This document shows positions 5,655-9,744 of a DNA stretch of 9,744 bases, piece by piece. This DNA is from Armatimonadota bacterium. GTDB lineage: Bacteria; Armatimonadota; Armatimonadia; Armatimonadales; Armatimonadaceae. The stretch is taken from positions 1-9,744 of the forward strand of contig JACMMA010000023.1 in assembly GCA_014379275.1 (NCBI GenBank), read 5' to 3'. The first letter of the stretch is position 1; every line of letters begins with the position of its first letter. The notes beneath the pieces are model-generated. The model was not told the DNA's origin and searched no databases. It saw only the letters and a list, made by a program, of their open reading frames with translations. Both the position numbers and the translations under genes were made by a program.

Positions 5655-6365
5655 ATGCCCGCAACCTCACTCACCGTCGCCGCCGCCAGTTCGCTCGCGC
5701 CTATTCTCCCGGCACTCATCGCCGCCTGGAATCGCGACCACGAAACTGTGATCCGCCCGACATTCGGCGCGTCGGGAACCCTGCTCCGGCAGATCGCGGC
5801 GGGGGCGCCGGTCGATGTTTTCCTTTCAGCGGGAGATAAAGAGGTGAACGAACTCGTCGGACTCCGTGCCGTTCGTCCGGCGACGCGAACGGCGTTCGCC
5901 GAAAACCGTCTCGTCTTAGCGCAGGCGACATCGGCCCGCATCCAGCTAACGGGATGGGCGGATCTCCTTGAACTCCCGGCGCGGTTTCGCATCGCGCTCG
6001 GCAAGCCGGAAACGGTCCCTGCCGGACGGTATGCGAGGGAGGCCCTGCGCAAGCACGGCATGTACGAGGATTTACAACGCCAGAAAAGACTCGTTTTCAC
6101 CGGCACGGTGCGACAAGCCGCCGACGCCGCGGCGTCGGGGAACGTCGACGCTGCCCTTGTTTTTGCGACCGATGTTCGCGCCGACAAACGGTTGCGTGCT
6201 GTCGTTACCGCCGTGCCGGGTACAGACCACATGCCGATCCGGTATGTCGCAATCGTGACAAAACAGGCCCGGAACGAGGCGGAGGCCGTTTCATTCGTGC
6301 GATTTCTGCGTTCCGAGCCGGCGAGGCGTGTTTTCAAAGCGGCTGGATTTGTTGTTTTGGATTAA
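5655..6365 (+). CDS. modA: ModA-type molybdate-binding protein without a signal peptide
   Basis: A 236-residue type-2 periplasmic binding protein of the ModA family, which normally captures molybdate or tungstate for the ModBC ABC transporter. Typical motifs: AAASSLAP (residues 9-16), FGASGTLLRQIAAGAPVDVFLSA (37-59, including the oxyanion-contacting Ser40), N-R-L-V-L (84-88), VPAGRYAREAL (121-131), and LVFATDV (168-174). The family Tyr of the VYxTDA motif is Phe170 here. The ATG at 5655 starts directly at what is normally the mature N-terminus, with no hydrophobic leader; longer in-frame starts (TTG 5529) do not provide one. Length equals mature ModA. There is no Shine-Dalgarno; TATTCT (5639-5644) ten bases upstream may be a -10 box of a near-leaderless mRNA. 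No modB or modC lies in the window. The protein may be cytosolic, or the export signal may have been lost. Confidence 0.87.
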   Translation: MPATSLTVAAASSLAPILPALIAAWNRDHETVIRPTFGASGTLLRQIAAGAPVDVFLSAGDKEVNELVGLRAVRPATRTAFAENRLVLAQATSARIQLTGWADLLELPARFRIALGKPETVPAGRYAREALRKHGMYEDLQRQKRLVFTGTVRQAADAAASGNVDAALVFATDVRADKRLRAVVTAVPGTDHMPIRYVAIVTKQARNEAEAVSFVRFLRSEPARRVFKAAGFVVLD

Positions 6366-6368
6366 GAA

Positions 6369-6437
6369 CGCCCCCGCCCCCGATTCTGGGGGAGCCAGAG
6401 GAGAGCCTGGTGCGTTACGCTCGACAGGCGGGGGGCG
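6369..6437. terminator. GC-rich hairpins between convergent modA and prepilin genes
   Basis: In the 106-base gap between two convergent stops, CGCCCCCGCC (6369-6378) can pair with GGCGGGGGGCG (6427-6437, one bulged G), and a smaller hairpin CCCCC-GATTCT-GGGGG (6377-6392) partly competes with it. Such structures probably mark transcription ends for both genes, but there is no T-tract on either strand, so intrinsic termination is not certain. Confidence 0.4.
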
Positions 6438-6471
6438 CTTACACGGCACGGGCCGGTCTCTATTCGCGGTC

Positions 6472-7359
6472 TTACCTCTCGTCCTCCTCGATGGTGAAGC
6501 GATACATGAGGCTACCACTGGTTGAAACACCGTCGTTATTTAGCGCGGTCGCCGGACGGTTTGCCGCCAGGTACTCGATTTTCTGCGCCTTCGCATGACC
6601 GTCGCACCAGATGACGTTCGTCAGTTTCACGTGCCGGGCAAGAATCGCCCCGTTGTTGAAGCGGTTCAGCAGCGCGGGCCACGCGAAGTCGTTGACCGGT
6701 GACGTCGGTTGTGGGTCGTTCAGATCGCGACGGTAAAAGTCAGCACTCTGACCGTAATTCTGTGTCTCGGCGATCAGAATGGTATCGGCGGGTAGCCGGA
6801 TGTCGGCATACGGCGCGCCGGGGGGCGGATGGTGCGCCGCCAGGTCGTAATACATATTGTTGATCGCATAACTGCCGTAGGCACGCGAATCAACATTGCC
6901 GCAGTCCCCGATACGGGTTGTTGGTTCGGGCGGGTAACCCTGATAGATATACTTGCGGTTACCGCGCAAAGTAACCGGAGCACCGAACCCATCGGTCCCC
7001 TTGAGGTCGTCGAACGAATCGCTGGGACAGTTGAAAACGTCGATGCTTTTCACGTACGGATAGATGACATCCATCCAGCGCGGCTTGTCGCAGACAAAGA
7101 AATCAAGGTAGGCGTTGAGCGGCATCGTCTCGTCATAATCCTGCGTGTACATCAGGACGCTGGTACCGATCTGCTTGATGTTCGACAGACAGGACACCTG
7201 CCGGGCCTTCTCACGCGCTTGAGCAAATACGGGAAACAATATCGCGGCGAGGATTGCGATTATGGCAATTACAACCAGTAATTCGATCAGCGTGAATCCG
7301 CTTGACGCCGTCTTCGCATGCGCGACGTAGCGGTTCGCGGTAAAAAGGTTCGATTTCAT
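6472..7359 (-). CDS. Prepilin-type N-terminal domain protein with H-X9-DG motif (pseudopilin-like)
   Basis: A 295-residue type IV pilin/type II secretion pseudopilin-like protein. A basic 21-residue leader ends in Gly21; prepilin peptidase would cut before Phe22, leaving F-T-L-I-E with the conserved Glu at mature position 5, followed by the hydrophobic helix (about 24-45). The stretch ILFPVFAQAREKARQ and a Cys at 57 (QVSCLSNIKQ) follow, as in the large prepilin-like families of Armatimonadota and Planctomycetota. H243 and D253-G254 form the H-X9-DG signature of the processing-associated domain. Several further Cys residues lie in the globular part. The ATG follows AAGGA (complement of 7372-7376) with a 12-base gap. 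It is a lone gene without secretion machinery; these proteins are often scattered singly and their exact role is not settled. A good -10 box lies about 85 bases upstream. Confidence 0.93.
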   Translation of the reverse strand: MKSNLFTANRYVAHAKTASSGFTLIELLVVIAIIAILAAILFPVFAQAREKARQVSCLSNIKQIGTSVLMYTQDYDETMPLNAYLDFFVCDKPRWMDVIYPYVKSIDVFNCPSDSFDDLKGTDGFGAPVTLRGNRKYIYQGYPPEPTTRIGDCGNVDSRAYGSYAINNMYYDLAAHHPPPGAPYADIRLPADTILIAETQNYGQSADFYRRDLNDPQPTSPVNDFAWPALLNRFNNGAILARHVKLTNVIWCDGHAKAQKIEYLAANRPATALNNDGVSTSGSLMYRFTIEEDER

Positions 7360-7443
7360 CAGCCTGTTCTTTCCTTGCGGGGTGTCTGCACAAGTCTGTT
7401 ATCCTCATCACTTGCCCCCAGTAGCAAGGGAGGTCACGCGATT

Positions 7444-7449
7444 ATTATA
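7444..7449 (-). promoter_or_regulatory. Consensus -10 box upstream of the prepilin gene
   Basis: The minus strand reads TATAAT at the complement of 7444-7449, a perfect sigma-70-type -10 box, 84 bases before the prepilin ATG. No good -35 box sits 16-18 bases further upstream. An alternative pair is TTGACT (complement of 7493-7498) with TACGAT (7468-7473), but its 19-base spacing is long. Confidence 0.45.
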
Positions 7450-7640
7450 CGCCGGAAGTTAGATCAGATCGTATCCGTGTTAAGCTATTCACAGTCAATT
7501 TCAAGAAAGAAGAAAGCGACCCCTTCGCCATGACATATCAACCGGATTCGTAGAAGCAGATATTCCGAAAAGCGAGATTGTTTCGGGGTTTCCGTCTCAG
7601 CGACGACGTGAGATAGACGACTTTGCCGTCGCGCCAGCAG

Positions 7641-7671
7641 CCGGGGCGGAGGTTCTGCGCCCCCGCCCCGG
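7641..7671 (-). terminator. GC-rich hairpin after the membrane-fusion protein gene
   Basis: CCGGGGCGG (7641-7649) and CCGCCCCGG (7663-7671) form a perfect 9-bp stem around a 13-base loop, beginning 6 bases after the adaptor's TAA stop (complement of 7678-7680). The position suits transcript termination or 3'-end protection. No T-tract follows on the minus strand, so it is not a canonical intrinsic terminator. Confidence 0.45.
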
Positions 7672-7677
7672 TTCGTG

Positions 7678-9258
7678 TTAATCTGGACCGTCGAACTTGA
7701 TCGTGCGTCGGTCTTTGGCGTTGATCTTCGGTATCTCGATCGTGTCGCCCTCGGAAACGCCGCCCGTCACCTCGACTTCGGCATCGTTCTTCAAACCCGT
7801 CGTGATTTTGGTATCGGTCGCCTTCTGTTCTTTTTTCGGTCCGGTGACGACGGCGACCTTGTTGCCCGGTTTTATCGCCTCGGCGGGGAGTGTCAGAACG
7901 TTCTTGTGGCGATTCAGTATAATGTCTACCACCGCCGTCATGCCGGGGCGCAACCGCCGGTCGGCGTTGCCGACCGTCACTTTGACCTCGAAGCGTACCA
8001 CCCCGCCGGAGCCGGAATTTTGCCCCGCCGCCGCCGCGTCACGCTTCAGGGACTTTCCGATTGCCGCCGCCGAGATCGAGGAAACGCGCCCCGCGAACCG
8101 CTTGCCGGGCACGCTGTCCACCGAAATCTCCACCGGCTGCCCGACCTTGACCCGCGCCACGTCCACTTCGTTGATATTCACACGCACCAGCATCTTCGAC
8201 AGATCGGCGATAGAAACCACCGCCGCACCCTGCGCGAATCCCGCCGTCGCCGACGCGATCAGTTCGCCCTCTTCCTGATACTTCCCGGTCACGTCGCCGC
8301 TGATGGGAGCGACGATCCGTGTTTCGACGAGTTGCACCGACTGCTGGGCGAGCTGATTCTCGATCTGCCGTACATCGGCGCGTGCGCGCTCCACATCCCG
8401 AAGTCGAAGCCCCGCCGACCCCGCGTTAGCTCGTTCCGTTTCCAGGGCGACCCGTGCCGCGTCCACGGACGCCTGCTGCTGGGCGAGTTGTGCCTGAGCC
8501 GCCTCGATGCCGACCCGCGACGTAGCGATGTCTTCCTTGCGCGGACCTTCTCTTAAAAGGGCGAGTCGTTCGCGCTGGGTTTGCAGATCCTTTTCCGCGA
8601 ACGTCACCTGCACCTGCGCCGAATCCGCCGCCGACTGCGCGACAAACCCCTTGGCTACCAGACTTTGCTGGCGGGTGTAGGTACGTTTGGCGTCGACCAC
8701 CTGGGCTTCGGCGCGGGCGACGGCAAGCTGGGCGGAGGAGATGTCCTGCGTACGGTTCGGCGCGGATGTCTGACGCAGTTGGGCTTGCGACTGCCGCAGT
8801 CCGACCCTGCCGGTCGCGATCCCCGCCTCGGCTTGCCGCAAAGCAACGTCGGCCCGTGCGATGGCGAGGCGGTTTTGCCGGACCGTGAGGCGGTAGTTTT
8901 CCTCGGCCTGCGCGAGACCCGCCTGCGACGCGGCGAGTTGCGCTTTAATGCCCTCGACCTGGCGTGTCACCTCGGTCGGGTCCACGATGGCAATAGGATC
9001 GCCCGCGCGGACAAGCTGCCCCTCCCGGACAAAAATGCGCTGAAGCCGCCCGGCGACCCGTGATTTGACGTCTACCTGTGACACCGGCTCCAATGTCCCG
9101 GTCTCGGTCACCTTGATCGTGATATCACCGCGCCCCACCTTCGTGGTGCGCCCGATCGTTTTTTCCTTGGCTTTGACCGCCGCTTTCTGCCGCGTATAAA
9201 ACCACCCCCCACCAACCAGTGCGATGAGAAGAACCGCAATCCACCATCGTTGCTTCAC
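7678..9258 (-). CDS. HlyD/MacA-like membrane-fusion protein (efflux periplasmic adaptor)
   Basis: A 526-residue adaptor that would bridge an inner-membrane transporter and an outer-membrane channel. One N-terminal transmembrane segment (about 5-21) precedes the first barrel-sandwich half (about 45-95, with SRVAGRLQRIFVREGQLVRAGDPI). An Ala/Gln/Arg-rich helical region of about 215 residues (97-312) follows, then the second lipoyl half (APISGDV at 317-323), a beta-barrel, and a membrane-proximal C-terminal domain (LRPGMTAVVDI and onwards). RQQSL at 196-200 matches the R-x3-L part of the TolC-contacting tip motif of MacA-type proteins; the Ser position appears to be Ala. The GTG at 9258 is chosen because it gives a normal membrane anchor, with AGGAAGGA about 12 bases upstream; another GTG at 9327 would add 23 residues. 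No MacB-type or RND permease gene is adjacent, so the partner is unknown. Confidence 0.9.
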   Translation of the reverse strand: MKQRWWIAVLLIALVGGGWFYTRQKAAVKAKEKTIGRTTKVGRGDITIKVTETGTLEPVSQVDVKSRVAGRLQRIFVREGQLVRAGDPIAIVDPTEVTRQVEGIKAQLAASQAGLAQAEENYRLTVRQNRLAIARADVALRQAEAGIATGRVGLRQSQAQLRQTSAPNRTQDISSAQLAVARAEAQVVDAKRTYTRQQSLVAKGFVAQSAADSAQVQVTFAEKDLQTQRERLALLREGPRKEDIATSRVGIEAAQAQLAQQQASVDAARVALETERANAGSAGLRLRDVERARADVRQIENQLAQQSVQLVETRIVAPISGDVTGKYQEEGELIASATAGFAQGAAVVSIADLSKMLVRVNINEVDVARVKVGQPVEISVDSVPGKRFAGRVSSISAAAIGKSLKRDAAAAGQNSGSGGVVRFEVKVTVGNADRRLRPGMTAVVDIILNRHKNVLTLPAEAIKPGNKVAVVTGPKKEQKATDTKITTGLKNDAEVEVTGGVSEGDTIEIPKINAKDRRTIKFDGPD

Positions 9259-9523
9259 GTTCGCTACAAATCCTTCCTGCCCTGCGGTGGCGACTGCCGC
9301 CGCATTCCGGCACAAACATCTTGACACCCGGTCTCGCCCTTTGGTTGCAGACGAAACGTGAACTATTCCAATGCCGCTGATACCTCATGGCTATCGCTCA
9401 TTGTTGTCGCAAATGTTAAGAGATCATTAAGTTTTCCAGTTCATGTAGCGAATAGACATGATGCGGGTAGACTGAATCAGGACAGAATCCCAAACTGTTT
9501 TACTTTGGATCAAGGAGTGCGCC
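9259..9523. promoter_or_regulatory. Divergent promoter region with a TTAAG direct repeat
   Basis: This region lies between the divergent adaptor and secreted-protein genes. TTAAG occurs at 9416-9420 and again at 9427-9431, an 11-base period that would place both on the same face of the helix, as for tandem binding sites of response regulators. The surrounding 9400-9470 is more AT-rich than the genes. Promoter boxes for either direction are not clear. AAGGAG at 9512-9517, six bases before the ATG at 9524, is the best ribosome-binding site in the window. Confidence 0.4.
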
Positions 9524-9744
9524 ATGAACCACCTTTCTCGTCCGTTCTACGCGATTACAACCGCCGCGGCAATCAGCCTGCTTTCTCTCGTCGCCCGACC
9601 GGCACAAGCACAGCTGGCAGACTACGTCAACACGATAACGCTATCCGGCAGTGCCACGGACCTCGCACCGGGAACCGCCCCCAACGACAACCGGCTCGGC
9701 GGTCTTTTCTCAGACATATACTACGACCGCGACCGCGATCTGTA
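9524..9744 (+). CDS. Secreted protein, probable esterase-like-activity-of-phytase family (5' part only)
   Basis: The gene runs off the right edge after 73 complete codons. Residues 1-29 form a classical Sec signal peptide: a short basic start, a hydrophobic core (ITTAAAISLLSLVA) and an A-Q-A cleavage site before Gln30. The mature start reads QLADYVNTITLSG, followed by RLGGLFSDIYYDRDRDL. The G-G-L-F-S-D-x-Y-Y-D-R pattern resembles the first blade of the esterase-like/phytase-like beta-propeller family (PF13449), secreted enzymes often linked to phosphate release. With so little sequence the family call is tentative; the signal peptide and start are firm. AAGGAG at 9512-9517 gives the start excellent support. 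It diverges from the adaptor gene. Confidence 0.7.
   Translation, partial: MNHLSRPFYAITTAAAISLLSLVARPAQAQLADYVNTITLSGSATDLAPGTAPNDNRLGGLFSDIYYDRDRDL

Larger units (their letters stand above)
7360..7677. other. Non-coding region between adaptor and prepilin genes
   Basis: These 318 bases separate two minus-strand genes. The right end holds a GC-rich hairpin after the adaptor stop (7641-7671). The left end holds the likely prepilin promoter and a roughly 75-base leader with a small stem (CTTGC/GCAAG around 7412-7428). I saw no open frame with coding character, no tRNA, and no match to the conserved core of a c-di-GMP riboswitch in the leader. The stretch 7500-7640 shows nothing I can name. Confidence 0.6.

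Noticed and set aside
5450..6337. A 295-codon open frame on the minus strand, opposite modA.
   Set aside because: Its translation is Arg/Ala/Ser-rich with no recognisable domain, while the plus strand has clear ModA motifs. It is a GC-rich antisense shadow.
7360..7440. A c-di-GMP riboswitch in the prepilin leader.
   Set aside because: The leader lacks the conserved core of the GEMM motif; only a 5-bp stem is visible.
7675..8556. A 293-codon plus-strand open frame opposite the adaptor gene.
   Set aside because: It is rich in Arg, His and Asp with no family resemblance, and the minus strand encodes an unmistakable membrane-fusion protein across the same bases.

Overview
The window is a GC-rich bacterial chromosome segment with ten recognisable genes, the last cut by the right edge. 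The best taxonomic clue is the prepilin-like protein at 6472-7359: its N-terminus carries the 'ILFPVFAQAREKAR' stretch after the pilin helix, and it has an H-X9-DG motif near the C-terminus. I associate this combination with Armatimonadota (Chthonomonas/Capsulimonas/Fimbriimonas-like genomes). That assignment is inference from one protein family plus the general style of the genes; there is no rRNA or ribosomal protein in the window to confirm it.

Layout from left to right. Positions 1-162 hold no gene but contain palindromic repeats; one of them reaches into the end of the first gene. Minus-strand pair: a zinc-finger-like DUF2199 protein (598-1128) followed by a small DUF423 membrane protein (163-561). 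Divergent from these, across a 100-bp region with a long inverted repeat, is an aldo/keto reductase (1229-2206, +). Next is a Uma2-type PD-(D/E)XK nuclease-like protein (2418-3044, +), whose stop codon overlaps that of a convergent NAD-type aldehyde dehydrogenase (3041-4507, -). Then come a VOC/PhnB-like protein (4837-5322, +), a 332-bp non-coding stretch with two strong inverted repeats, and a ModA-type molybdate-binding protein that lacks a signal peptide (5655-6365, +). Convergent with modA is the prepilin-like gene (6472-7359, -). Upstream of it on the same strand, beyond a 318-bp gap, lies a HlyD/MacA-type membrane-fusion protein with a very long coiled coil (7678-9258, -). Divergent from this is the 5' part of a secreted protein resembling the phytase/esterase-like beta-propeller family (9524-9744, +).

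The genes do not form one pathway. Most are single-gene units of general metabolism (AKR, ALDH, VOC protein) or envelope functions (DUF423, prepilin, adaptor, secreted propeller). The only likely operon is DUF2199-DUF423. Two transport proteins lack their usual partners nearby: modA has no modB/modC, and the adaptor has no MacB-type or RND permease beside it. I found no phage, transposase, CRISPR, tRNA or rRNA, and no convincing new multi-gene system. The points most worth a second look are the palindromic elements (1-183, 1139-1173, 5397-5442, 5525-5560), the leaderless-looking signal-less ModA with Phe in place of a key Tyr, and the orphan long-hairpin adaptor.
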